64,000 bases of DNA, taken from Acanthopleuribacter pedis. Its GTDB lineage: Bacteria > Acidobacteriota > Holophagae > Acanthopleuribacterales > Acanthopleuribacteraceae. This document shows positions 1 through 8,058 of the stretch, piece by piece; position 1 is the stretch's first letter; each line of letters opens with the position of its first letter. The DNA is taken from NCBI RefSeq assembly GCF_017377855.1, contig NZ_JAFREP010000003.1, positions 248,001-312,000 on the forward strand. Direction: 5' to 3'. The notes below the pieces were generated by a model that saw only the letters and a list, made by a program, of their open reading frames with translations, had not been told where the DNA came from and did no database searches. The translations under genes were made by a program, and so were the position numbers.

Positions 1-2763
1 GCCGCTCAGCCGTTTGCCTTCTTCAAGGGTGGCGAGCACGGTTAATCCGCTTTGGCCCGCGACCGATGCGCCCAGTTCGGATAAGGGGATCGCGTTGGGC
101 ACGCCGTTGGTCAGTTCGCTGTTGATCACCCCGAGCACCCGGCCGAAGGCGTCCGAAACACGAAGTTCCACCGCGGCCGTTCCCGTGTTGCCCGGTGCGC
201 TCAGCGCCAGCGCGGCCTGTTCGCTGAGCCCGGTGAACAACAATTTGTTGGGCAGCGATTCGTAGATGTCGGCTTGGGTGCTCGCTCGGGCGCCTTGCGA
301 AGGACCGCTCCGGTTGGTCAGGGTGGTGGTCAGCAACACATCGGGGCTGTAGCTGTGCAAACTGAGGGCGGCGCGGTCAAAGCCGGGGAAGGCGATTTCC
401 AGGAGGTTGCTCAGGCGTTGGCCCGGGCTGAGGGTGAAGCGTTCAACCTGGGCGCCGTTGGCGTCCTCGGCGCGAACGAACACCGTGATCACTTCCTCGC
501 CGCGATGGGTCAGGCTCACCTCGCTGAGAAAGCGTGGGTTGTTGACAACCCAAGGAAGATGGGCACGCAACGGTGGCAAAAGATCCAGGTTGGTGCAACC
601 CAGCGCGTCGCCGCCCGGCTCAAAAACCAAGCCGCGTTTGTTGCGTTCCAATAATTCGCCCAGGCGGGTGCAGTTCTCGACGCTGTTCTCAAAGGGGTTG
701 TTGCTGATGTCGATGAACTGGCTGTTGGGATAATTGATGGCGGGAATGACCGGTATGGTGCGCAGTTGGTTGTTGGAGAGATTGAGGTGAAACAACAATT
801 CGGGCAGCGCCGTGATGTCACCAATTTGGTTGTTGGAAACGTCAAGGGTTTCGAGGGGAAATGCCGCCCCGTTCAGATCGGGCAGGCTTTCAAGCTGGTT
901 GTTTGACGCCAGCAGGGTATAGAAAAACGGACGGTTTTCGAAAAAGGGGAGCGCCCTTAGTTGGTTGTCGGTCACATCCAGCATGGAGATTTGGGTGAGC
1001 GCCGTGACCGCGTCGATTTCGGTGAGTTGGTTTTCGGCCAGGATGAGTTCCGTAATTTGGCTTGGCAGGGTCGGCAGGCTGCTGATCGTGTTTTGGCTAA
1101 GATTGAGCCGGCGCAGGTTGACCAATGCCTCGATACCGGTTAAGTCGGAAATGCCCGCCGCCACGGCGGAGAGGACGGTTAAGCGCTGGGCTTCTTTGAG
1201 GGATACCCGGCCGTCGCTGTTGCTGTCGGCCGCCGCGGTGACCGCGGCGGCGAGGGCGGCGTCCGGGAAGCTGACGAACCGGGTGTCGCACGGAAGGAAA
1301 CCACCGGGTGCGATGGGGGAAAGGGTTAATTCGCTGAAGCCGTGCTGTTCGTAAGCGCCGAGTAACGCGCAATTCGCGGCGCTCAGGGGGTTGTTCGCCA
1401 GGTTCAAAACCTGCAAGCCGGCGGGTATCTGAGCGGGTAAGTGTTGGATCGCATTGTGGCGCGCATCCAGGCTGGTCAGGTTGACCAGGTGGCGAAGCCC
1501 GGTTAAGTCGCGCACGCCGCTGTTGCGCAGGTCGAGTTCGCGCACGGCTTCCGCCTCAAGCAGGCTGATTGCGCCGTCGCCATTGGTATCGTAGGCCGAG
1601 ACCAGTGCTTGTTGGAAGATCGGGTCGGGAATGGTGAGGGGGCCGTTTAAGGTGGTGAGGCCGCTTTTTTGCGCCAGGTTCTCCGTGATGAGGGCGGCGT
1701 TTTGGGGATGGAACCGGGTTGGTAAGTTGCCTTCCACTTGGAAGTTGCAATAGCTCATGATGGTGCCGCCGTCAGCCGGGATGTTTCCGGTAACCTTGGA
1801 ACAGAGATCAATGGGCGGGAAGAAATCGTGGGTATGGATGCCGCCGAGGCTGTGTCCCAACTCGTGACCCAGCAAGGTAATGTCACTGAGATCGCTGGGA
1901 TCGGCGGCCAAGGCGCCGACAAAGGAAAGATCGCCGTAACCCCAATTGGGGTTGTCGACCCCGTTGATGTAGGCCGCGCCGGAACTGCCGCGGCCGAACA
2001 GACGGAACGCCAGATGACGATGGACCGTGGTTTTCCCGTTGGCGGGATCGAGCCAGTGGTTGCGGAAATCGGCGAGGCTGAAGCCCCAGGGGTCGTTTTC
2101 GGCAAAAATCGCCAGGTAGGAAATGCGGACCCTGACGTTGAGATCGTTGCCGTAGAAGGCGTTTAAGACGGCAATGGAATCGGTGATCGTCGCAATCAGC
2201 GCCTCGGGATCGGCTTCGAAACGGTTGGCGAGCAGGGAGTTCGCCTCGAAGGCCATATCAACCACGACGGGACCGTCGTTTTTGTGGGCGGCCGTTTTTT
2301 GCGTGAGGGCTCTTTGGGCGATGCCGGCGACACCAAGCGGGTGTTTCGCATCAAAGGCCTTGGCGTGGGCCGGTTTGTAACCGACCTGGTTGTCCCGCCA
2401 GGTGACCGCCCAGGTCTGGCGTGGACCGCGCAGGAAACCGCGGTAAACGCCCGGCGCGTGGCGGGCCAAGACCAAGCGGTCACCCCCGGCCGTGGTCCCC
2501 TGATAGTAGCTTCGCGAGGGGACGGGTCCTGTTGTTGTTTTTTGCAAGCGGACGGTTGTGAGGATGGCGCCCGGCGCCCAAACCGTCATTTTTTTGAGTT
2601 CGACCCGTTGATCGCCAAGGGGGGTGGGAAAGCGTTCGAGCAGGGGATCACCCTGTTTGCCTGCCGGCAGTTGGTTTTGATAGGGAAACCAGGTGTCGGA
2701 ATGGGTCGGTGCGGGATTGGCGTGATCCAGAAAGCCAAGCACTGAGAAGAGGAACAGGTACAT
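1..2763 (-). CDS. Secreted metzincin zinc protease with leucine-rich repeats (C-terminus beyond window)
   Basis: Frame is open from ATG at 2763 to the left edge (921 codons), so the C-terminus is missing. An AAGGTGG site lies about 8 nt upstream. A short hydrophobic start (MYLFLFSVLGFL) looks like a signal peptide. The zinc motif HELGHSLGGIH fits HExxHxxGxxH (H300, E301, H304, H310), followed by the Met-turn IMSYC, so this is a metzincin related to the reprolysin-like M12B group. After the catalytic domain come leucine-rich repeats (units such as LDVSNNQIGDITALPELLF) and two acidic Ca-binding-like loops (DTNGDGAISLLEA, DSNSDGRVSLKEA). The last 250 residues resemble a beta-rich exported module. 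Likely acts outside the cell on protein substrates; the LRRs may bind a target. Protease class is well supported; substrate is unknown. Confidence 0.85.
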   Translation of the reverse strand, partial: MYLFLFSVLGFLDHANPAPTHSDTWFPYQNQLPAGKQGDPLLERFPTPLGDQRVELKKMTVWAPGAILTTVRLQKTTTGPVPSRSYYQGTTAGGDRLVLARHAPGVYRGFLRGPRQTWAVTWRDNQVGYKPAHAKAFDAKHPLGVAGIAQRALTQKTAAHKNDGPVVVDMAFEANSLLANRFEADPEALIATITDSIAVLNAFYGNDLNVRVRISYLAIFAENDPWGFSLADFRNHWLDPANGKTTVHRHLAFRLFGRGSSGAAYINGVDNPNWGYGDLSFVGALAADPSDLSDITLLGHELGHSLGGIHTHDFFPPIDLCSKVTGNIPADGGTIMSYCNFQVEGNLPTRFHPQNAALITENLAQKSGLTTLNGPLTIPDPIFQQALVSAYDTNGDGAISLLEAEAVRELDLRNSGVRDLTGLRHLVNLTSLDARHNAIQHLPAQIPAGLQVLNLANNPLSAANCALLGAYEQHGFSELTLSPIAPGGFLPCDTRFVSFPDAALAAAVTAAADSNSDGRVSLKEAQRLTVLSAVAAGISDLTGIEALVNLRRLNLSQNTISSLPTLPSQITELILAENQLTEIDAVTALTQISMLDVTDNQLRALPFFENRPFFYTLLASNNQLESLPDLNGAAFPLETLDVSNNQIGDITALPELLFHLNLSNNQLRTIPVIPAINYPNSQFIDISNNPFENSVENCTRLGELLERNKRGLVFEPGGDALGCTNLDLLPPLRAHLPWVVNNPRFLSEVSLTHRGEEVITVFVRAEDANGAQVERFTLSPGQRLSNLLEIAFPGFDRAALSLHSYSPDVLLTTTLTNRSGPSQGARASTQADIYESLPNKLLFTGLSEQAALALSAPGNTGTAAVELRVSDAFGRVLGVINSELTNGVPNAIPLSELGASVAGQSGLTVLATLEEGKRLSG

Positions 2764-3571
2764 CACAAGAACCACCTTTTTGATTGAAGGAATACCGTGG
2801 GAAAGTCATATCAGACGGAAGGGTGACACCCGGCCATGGGTCCGCGGTCGTGCCGAATCAGCCTTGGTGGCGTGTGGCGCACCCGGTTAAGGCGGAGGAT
2901 CCGAACGGTTCAGCCTGTGTTGTGAAACAAAAACCAAGATCGCGGATAATGATGGGTTGTACGTTACCTTGAGAACCGTTTGAAGCTTGCTCGGTCAATG
3001 TAATTTGCAGAGGTGAAAGCTGTTGCGGGTTCGCGGTGCAGTAAGCCGATGGGGAAAAGGCCGTACAGTAAATGCGGTGGATAAACAACATCATGAAGCA
3101 GATGTCACCATCAATGAAGCCCATTTGGACAGACGCATGGTTGGGGAAAAGCGATGTTTTCTGAAAAGCCGACATAAAAAGTATTTATGGTTCTTTATTA
3201 TTGCGGTTTTTGCCCTTTTTTGCGGTGTCCAAACTTTGGTTCTATCATACACCGGCTATCCGGTGGTTGGACCTGGAAAGTCGTCGGGTTGGGTTTGTTG
3301 CGTCTGAGACCGGCGATCTTTTTGATGGCAAAAATCTCTGATTTCGATAGAGTTGGGTGGGCTTAACGTGCTCCGGTTTAGGGGCGCCGCCGATGCGCGG
3401 CAACAGCCCGAGGGGCCTGGCGCTGCTTGGGGAATTCAGCGTTTTCCTCGCGGTTCCCGGGAGAAAAGCGCCTCACGCGGGCACAGCGTGCGTGAGGCGC
3501 TGGAGCGCGCTGGAGCGCGCTGTTTTACCAGCGCGATGCTGATGGAATTCAATGAAAAAGGAACGATGGTC
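2764..3571. other. Intergenic region, about 800 bp
   Basis: Separates the divergent LRR-protease and DUF2490 genes and probably holds both promoters. A possible small membrane protein could start at ATG 3138 and end at 3307 (56 residues, hydrophobic stretch LWFFIIAVFALFCGVQTLVL), but no good ribosome-binding site precedes it, so I do not call it. The 3' part holds a strong hairpin, listed separately, and a 10-bp tandem duplication (TGGAGCGCGC twice, about 3501-3520). Confidence 0.4.
3467..3501. repeat. Perfect 12-bp inverted repeat hairpin
   Basis: Arms AGCGCCTCACGC (3467-3478) and GCGTGAGGCGCT (3490-3501) pair perfectly around an 11-nt loop. It lies about 70 nt upstream of the DUF2490 start, inside the probable 5' leader. 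There is no T-run after it, so it is not a standard terminator. It could be a leader structure or operator; no function can be assigned. Confidence 0.6.
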
Positions 3572-4297
3572 ATGAATGCAAATGCCGGTAAGGCGAGACG
3601 AGGATGCACGGGTGCGGCTGGTGGATCGCGCGCGCTCAAACCATGGCGATGGGTTCAGGGAAAGCGTTCGCTGCTTTGGCTCGGTTTTCTCCTTTTGCCC
3701 TGGCCCCTTTGGGCGACGGACGACGGCCATGCCTGGTTGATTACCACCACCAAGCTCTACCAAAAAGATCGCCTTAAATTGGGTTTTTATTACGACCAGC
3801 GCATGCGCAACGATGGAAGCCGGGTCTTCGGTTATTTTTACGGGCCGACGGTTTCCTACCAAACCAACCTGTCCTGGCTGCAGGTCGGCGGAGGCTTAAA
3901 ATTCATGCAAGTGAAATCCGGCGACTCGGGTTTTGCCTTGGTCCGCCGGCCCGAGGTTGAGTTCTCGCTTCAATTTAAAATGGCGGGTGCGTGGCGCTAC
4001 AGCCACCGCAACCGTTACGAATACCTCAGCCGTAAGGGCCGCGAGGATAATGACCGTTTTCGCTCCCGGCCGCGGTTTACCCGTTCTTTTAAACGGGGTC
4101 CGGTCGCCAAGTTCTACGCGGACACCGAGTGGTTTTATCGCCCGGATGACGGACGCTTCGAACGAAACCGATTGGTTCCGGTCGGTATTACCTGGCGCAC
4201 GAAGGGGCGCGTCGGCATTTCCTCGTTTTATATGTGGGAACACATTCGCGGCGGCTCACGCAACAACCACATCCTGGGCACCAGCCTTTCCTTCTAG
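3572..4297 (+). CDS. DUF2490-like outer-membrane beta-barrel protein
   Basis: 241 residues. I chose ATG 3572 because an AAAAGGA site ends 9 nt upstream; ATG 3566 is in frame but only 3 nt from that site. The N-terminus is long (about 30 basic residues) before a hydrophobic signal-like stretch (LLWLGFLLLPWPLWA) and a cleavage-like AT/DD site. The rest alternates aromatic and polar residues in the style of outer-membrane beta strands (KLGFYYDQRM, FGYFYGPTVSYQ, NRYEYLSR, GRVGISSFYMWEH), as in the DUF2490 family, and ends in a terminal F typical of barrels. Its stop codon overlaps the convergent stop of the next gene within CTAG. Role unknown; family call is by resemblance. Confidence 0.6.
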   Translation: MNANAGKARRGCTGAAGGSRALKPWRWVQGKRSLLWLGFLLLPWPLWATDDGHAWLITTTKLYQKDRLKLGFYYDQRMRNDGSRVFGYFYGPTVSYQTNLSWLQVGGGLKFMQVKSGDSGFALVRRPEVEFSLQFKMAGAWRYSHRNRYEYLSRKGREDNDRFRSRPRFTRSFKRGPVAKFYADTEWFYRPDDGRFERNRLVPVGITWRTKGRVGISSFYMWEHIRGGSRNNHILGTSLSF

Positions 4298-5850
4298 GGC
4301 TTGCGACCGAGGAGGTCACCTAACCGGGCGCGCCAATGATGTTCCGTGTTGAGTTCTAAAACCTGATCCTCGACGCTAAAGGGTTGCCAGGATTGGGTTT
4401 GACTTTCGAGCAGGTCGGGGCCCGCGTCGGAAACGTCGCCTACGCGGTCGGTGAGGCGTTGTGCCAGAGTTTCCAGCCGTGCCCGGCAGTGAATAAAGTC
4501 CACCGACACGCCGCGCTTAAGCAGGGCGGCGCGTGCTTGGTCACGCTGATCGCGGCGATCAAATTTGGCGTCGAGGACCACGCTGAATCCGGCGTCGAGG
4601 ACACGGCCCGCATCTTCGATAAGGCGTGCGTACGTTTTTTCACTAAAAGCCGGCTTGTACAGGGAACTGTCGCCTTTCTGGGTCGTCGGGATGCCCGCCA
4701 GATGTTTGCGGATCGCGTCGGAGCGGAGATGGATGGCCGTGAGTTGGCCGGCCAGCCAAGCCGCGACCGTGGATTTGCCCGAACCGGACAGGCCACACAC
4801 AATGATGGCGCGGCGTGGGCGCGCTTGGGTGTAGCGGTAGGCGAGTTCATAAAAATGCGCGGCTTTGCCTTCTTTTTCCGAGCGGCTATCGGCGCTTTGG
4901 GTTTCGTCCTCGGCCATCAGGCTGTAGACCTTGGCGCGGACATAGGCGCGTAGGTTGAGGTAAAACGGCAAAAGTTGCAGACCTTCAATATCGTAAACCG
5001 ATTCGAACCAGGCATTGAAAAATGCGAAGGCGAGGTCGCCGCGGTTGCGGTTTTCCAAATCCATTACCATGAATGCGCAATCGTAGAGGACGTCGATGAT
5101 GCTGAAGGCGTCGTTAAACTCAATGCAGTCAAACGGGTGGGCGTCCTCGTTGTACCAACACACATTGTTGAGATGCAGGTCGCCATGGCACAAGCGCACC
5201 ATGCCGTTTTGGACGCGCCCTGTAAACAAGTCCTGTTGCTCATGAAAAAGGTGATCCGTGAAGGTTTTGACGGCGTGGTTGTGCTGCTTGTCGTGGAGGC
5301 GGCCGAGGAACCGTTCACCGGTTTGGTAGTTGTCGGCGACAACTGCTTGCACCGCGCTCGCGCTGCCGTAGCGTTCCGCTTTGACGGGATCCCATTCGGC
5401 GCCGGCGTGAACCGCGGCGAGGCGGCGACCGAGTTTCTCGAGATGCCGGGCCTCAAGCCGGTTGCCGAGGAACATCCGGCTGAACAAGAAACGCTCGTCG
5501 AATTGGTGCATTTTGACCGCGTAATCGACAATCTTGCCGTGGCCGGTGAGCGAGAAGCCGGCCGCGCCGAAGCGGATCGGTACCACCTCCAGGTAAAGTT
5601 CGGGGGCGTAGCTTTGGTTGCGGCTCAATTCCAAAAGGCAATAATGATGCCTTGCCTGAAGCGTGCTGAAATTGAGAAACCCAAAATTGACGGGACGTTT
5701 TACCTTGTAGGCAAAAGGGCCGGTCAAGAAAACGTGTGAGATATGGGTTTGCACCATGCGAATGGGGTCTTGGGTTGGGTGCGGGTAGAAGCTCGGTTGG
5801 CGCATGGCCCGCGGGATGTGGTTTTGCTCCTCCTCGGCGAGATGGGGCAT
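4294..5850 (-). CDS. Bifunctional APH-like phosphotransferase / P-loop kinase
   Basis: 518 residues, ATG at 5850 with GAGGT about 7 nt upstream. The N-terminal two thirds is an aminoglycoside-phosphotransferase-like kinase: Brenner motif HGDLHLNN (222-229) and metal-binding IEFND (243-247). The C-terminal third is a separate P-loop NTPase/kinase domain with Walker A GLSGSGKST (353-361) and a later DAKFDRRDQRDQA segment, like the zeta-toxin/gluconate-kinase-type AAA_33 domain. This two-domain layout is a known conserved bacterial family of unknown substrate; resistance should not be inferred. It is convergent with the DUF2490 gene and the two stop codons share CTAG at 4294-4297. Confidence 0.82.
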   Translation of the reverse strand: MPHLAEEEQNHIPRAMRQPSFYPHPTQDPIRMVQTHISHVFLTGPFAYKVKRPVNFGFLNFSTLQARHHYCLLELSRNQSYAPELYLEVVPIRFGAAGFSLTGHGKIVDYAVKMHQFDERFLFSRMFLGNRLEARHLEKLGRRLAAVHAGAEWDPVKAERYGSASAVQAVVADNYQTGERFLGRLHDKQHNHAVKTFTDHLFHEQQDLFTGRVQNGMVRLCHGDLHLNNVCWYNEDAHPFDCIEFNDAFSIIDVLYDCAFMVMDLENRNRGDLAFAFFNAWFESVYDIEGLQLLPFYLNLRAYVRAKVYSLMAEDETQSADSRSEKEGKAAHFYELAYRYTQARPRRAIIVCGLSGSGKSTVAAWLAGQLTAIHLRSDAIRKHLAGIPTTQKGDSSLYKPAFSEKTYARLIEDAGRVLDAGFSVVLDAKFDRRDQRDQARAALLKRGVSVDFIHCRARLETLAQRLTDRVGDVSDAGPDLLESQTQSWQPFSVEDQVLELNTEHHWRARLGDLLGRKP

Positions 5851-6290
5851 CGGCGTACCTCGTTAATCCTCAATCAGGATTCAATTTGGTCGGTAGGGTG
5901 ATGGGTGGATAGAACGCGTTGCTTGGATTGTAGCGAGTTTGCCCGGGTGATGGGGTGAAGGGATGGTGAAAAGGTAGGTCGAGAAGAAGAACCCATCCGC
6001 TTGGTGTGTGTTTTGTAGTGGGTTGTATTTGCGTAATTAACCATTGTTTCGTGCTAGCTGGTTGTTTCGGGTGGTCGGTTGCCGATGGGTTGGGCGTTAT
6101 TTTCTTTCTATTGTGGTTGTCGGTGACGGCGATCACCGGTGGCGGGAAAGCGGGAGAAATTGTTTCTTTCCGATGGCCGAAACACTTCATCAAATGTAAA
6201 ACAAATGTAAACCCAACGAGGTTTAATTATTTACAATTGGCGATGTGGTGCATTGATTCATGTCGCCCATAATCAGAGGAGCGTATTCCC
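5851..6290. other. Intergenic region between divergent genes
   Basis: About 440 bp between two divergently transcribed genes, with an AT-rich stretch near 6185-6245 that likely holds the metzincin promoter. No gene, RNA or repeat is recognisable. The open frames here on both strands have low-complexity, non-protein-like composition. Confidence 0.4.
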
Positions 6291-7073
6291 ATGACACTCA
6301 AAAAATCGGTCCTGTTATTTTTTGTTCTACCTGCCCTTGCCTTTGGTCAACCCGTTGACATTCCGTTGGATGCGGTTGATTCCGAACAAGCAAAAAGAAG
6401 CTTTCGTACCGTTGACCCCTTTGGCAATGATGTCGAAATCTTTGTCGACCCACCGCTCAAGTTCCAAAAAGACGAACCTTGGTTTGATGCCGATAGCGAA
6501 CATTTCATTGGTTACAATGAGGTGGACGAGTATGAAAAGTTCCCCGCCGATGACGAGCGTATGAAACGGGCGGTCACCGTGAATGTTTACGTGGTTGCCG
6601 ATGAGGAATACCGTGCGCGTCACAGTGATTGGCAGCAACGGTTGGAACAAATCATTGAAACGGCGGACAATTCGTACTGGCGGGATTTCCGCATCAATTG
6701 GGTGATTCAGGGCTACTACTCCTGGACCTCCAACGGCAACAACGCCTCGGCGATTCTGGCCGATTTGGCCCGTGATGCGGCGAGTTTGCCCAATGGCCTC
6801 ATTATGGGTTTTAGCGCTGATTCTCGTTTTGACGCCGGTGGTATTGCGTACGTCTACCGCAGCAACCCGCGCAAAGGTTTTTCGGTGTGTTTGGATCAAG
6901 GCGTATCCGGCACGACCAGCGCCTTGCGTCACGAAATCGGCCACAACTACGGCTGTTCACACGACTTTGACCCGGTCGTTTGCCTCATGAACTACACCTA
7001 TAGTTACCAAATCGACTACTTTGACAGCGCCCACGACGCGCTGATTCAAAACCGCGATAGCTGGTTTCGCTAA
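6291..7073 (+). CDS. Small secreted metzincin zinc metalloprotease
   Basis: 260 residues; ATG 6291 with AGAGGAG about 9 nt upstream. Signal peptide LKKSVLLFFVLPALAFG with cleavage before QPVDI. A propeptide-like acidic region precedes a catalytic domain with HEIGHNYGCSH, fitting HExxHxxGxxH (H214, E215, H218, H224), followed by the Met-turn CLMNY. The protein ends about 25 residues after the Met-turn, so it has no accessory domains, unlike the LRR protease at the left edge. Probably exported and active on extracellular protein. The exact peptidase family (M12-like) is not settled. Confidence 0.85.
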   Translation: MTLKKSVLLFFVLPALAFGQPVDIPLDAVDSEQAKRSFRTVDPFGNDVEIFVDPPLKFQKDEPWFDADSEHFIGYNEVDEYEKFPADDERMKRAVTVNVYVVADEEYRARHSDWQQRLEQIIETADNSYWRDFRINWVIQGYYSWTSNGNNASAILADLARDAASLPNGLIMGFSADSRFDAGGIAYVYRSNPRKGFSVCLDQGVSGTTSALRHEIGHNYGCSHDFDPVVCLMNYTYSYQIDYFDSAHDALIQNRDSWFR

Positions 7074-7162
7074 ACCGCGCTCGATGTTGGTTCGTCGTGG
7101 ATGAGGCGCGGCCGACGCGCGCAACGCGCGCCGTTTTTGAAGCTTCTTGACGAACCCGGTTC

Positions 7163-7413
7163 TAGCCCGCAATTCTCACAAGGATTCGTCGCGAGAAGCA
7201 GAAAGCCTTGTGAGTACGAAGATTACGACCGAGAGACGGCACAGGGGTCCGACCATTCGGCGTAGCAGCTGAGGCGAAGGCGGCTCGACCGAGTAAGGCG
7301 GAAGGCCGCCCCGCGGATGGCCGCCCCGCGGAAGGCCGCCCCGCGGAAGGCCGCCCCCTCGTAATCGCATGGCTTTCTGCTTCGTAGCAGGATACCTTGT
7401 GAGAATTGCGGGC
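7163..7413. repeat. Family A repeat, copy 1
   Basis: Bounded by TAGCCCGCAATTCTCACAAGG on the left and the inverse CCTTGTGAGAATTGCGGGC on the right. The core has four near-identical 15-bp units (GGAAGGCCGCCCCGC type, about 7300-7355). On the minus strand they read as pentapeptides GAAFRG-GAAFRG-GAAIRG-GAAFR. Shares internal blocks (CGAGAGACGGCACAGGGG, AGCTGAGGCGAAGGCGGCTCGA) with the copies at 17629, 37175 and 51370. Sits just downstream of the metzincin gene. Confidence 0.85.
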
Positions 7414-7704
7414 GAGGTAGCCGATAGAGATCCACTAAGTCCCGATCCGCTTGTATGCCAACGCATGCCGGTGGGTCGGGATTTTCTTTTGGTGCCGGGA
7501 AAACCAGGGGGACGCATCGCCTTCGGCAGAAGGTTGCGATTCGAGGCATCAATAATTTAATTCTTTGATGATTTTTCCGATAATGAAGGAAACTGTTCCC
7601 ATTCCGTAATCCATTTTAAAAAACGCGACGGCTTCGTACCGCCCTCCGCCCGTTCATCGCGGCGATTTGTGCGGGCCTCGCGTTTCAAAGTCAGGAGCGC
7701 CCCT

Positions 7705-8013
7705 ATGTTTGAAGAAATTCGCGAAGGCGAGGGATTAACCGTCAAAATCCAGAGTGATTTGGTGGCGTCTGGTTCTAAGGAACTCAAGGCAAGGCTGGTG
7801 CAACTGGTAGAAGGCGGCGAAAAACTGCTGACTTTGGACTTTCATGAGGTGAAAGTGATCGACTCCGCGGGGATTGGTGTCCTGATCTCCACACAAAATT
7901 CTTTGAAGCAGGGTGGGCAGAAGTTGAAGCTGATCGGGGTCCGTGAGCCCATTTTTAAAATGTTGAAAATTATGCGTTTGGACAAGCATTTCGAAATTTC
8001 AGGTGTTGCGTAA
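7705..8013 (+). CDS. STAS-domain anti-anti-sigma factor
   Basis: 102 residues; ATG 7705 chosen because AGGAG lies 7 nt upstream. A single STAS domain, with the phosphorylatable serine in VIDSAGIGVL (S54) preceded by the usual strand KLLTLDF. In partner switches such a protein is phosphorylated by an RsbW-type kinase and dephosphorylated by a PP2C phosphatase; both enzymes are encoded at the far end of this operon (15970-17567). It leads the chemosensory operon, 45 nt before CheA. It likely links CheA/phosphatase signalling to an anti-sigma factor or another target; the target is not in the window. Confidence 0.88.
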   Translation: MFEEIREGEGLTVKIQSDLVASGSKELKARLVQLVEGGEKLLTLDFHEVKVIDSAGIGVLISTQNSLKQGGQKLKLIGVREPIFKMLKIMRLDKHFEISGVA

Positions 8014-8058
8014 CGGGTGAAATGGATTTAGCCCTGAATTGATTGACGAGGAGGCTCC

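Noticed and set aside
3023..3307. 94-codon plus-strand gene
   Set aside because: No ribosome-binding site; only a hydrophobic stretch suggests coding.
4294..5850. Aminoglycoside-resistance gene
   Set aside because: The APH-like domain is fused to a P-loop kinase in a widespread family not known for resistance; no resistance context.
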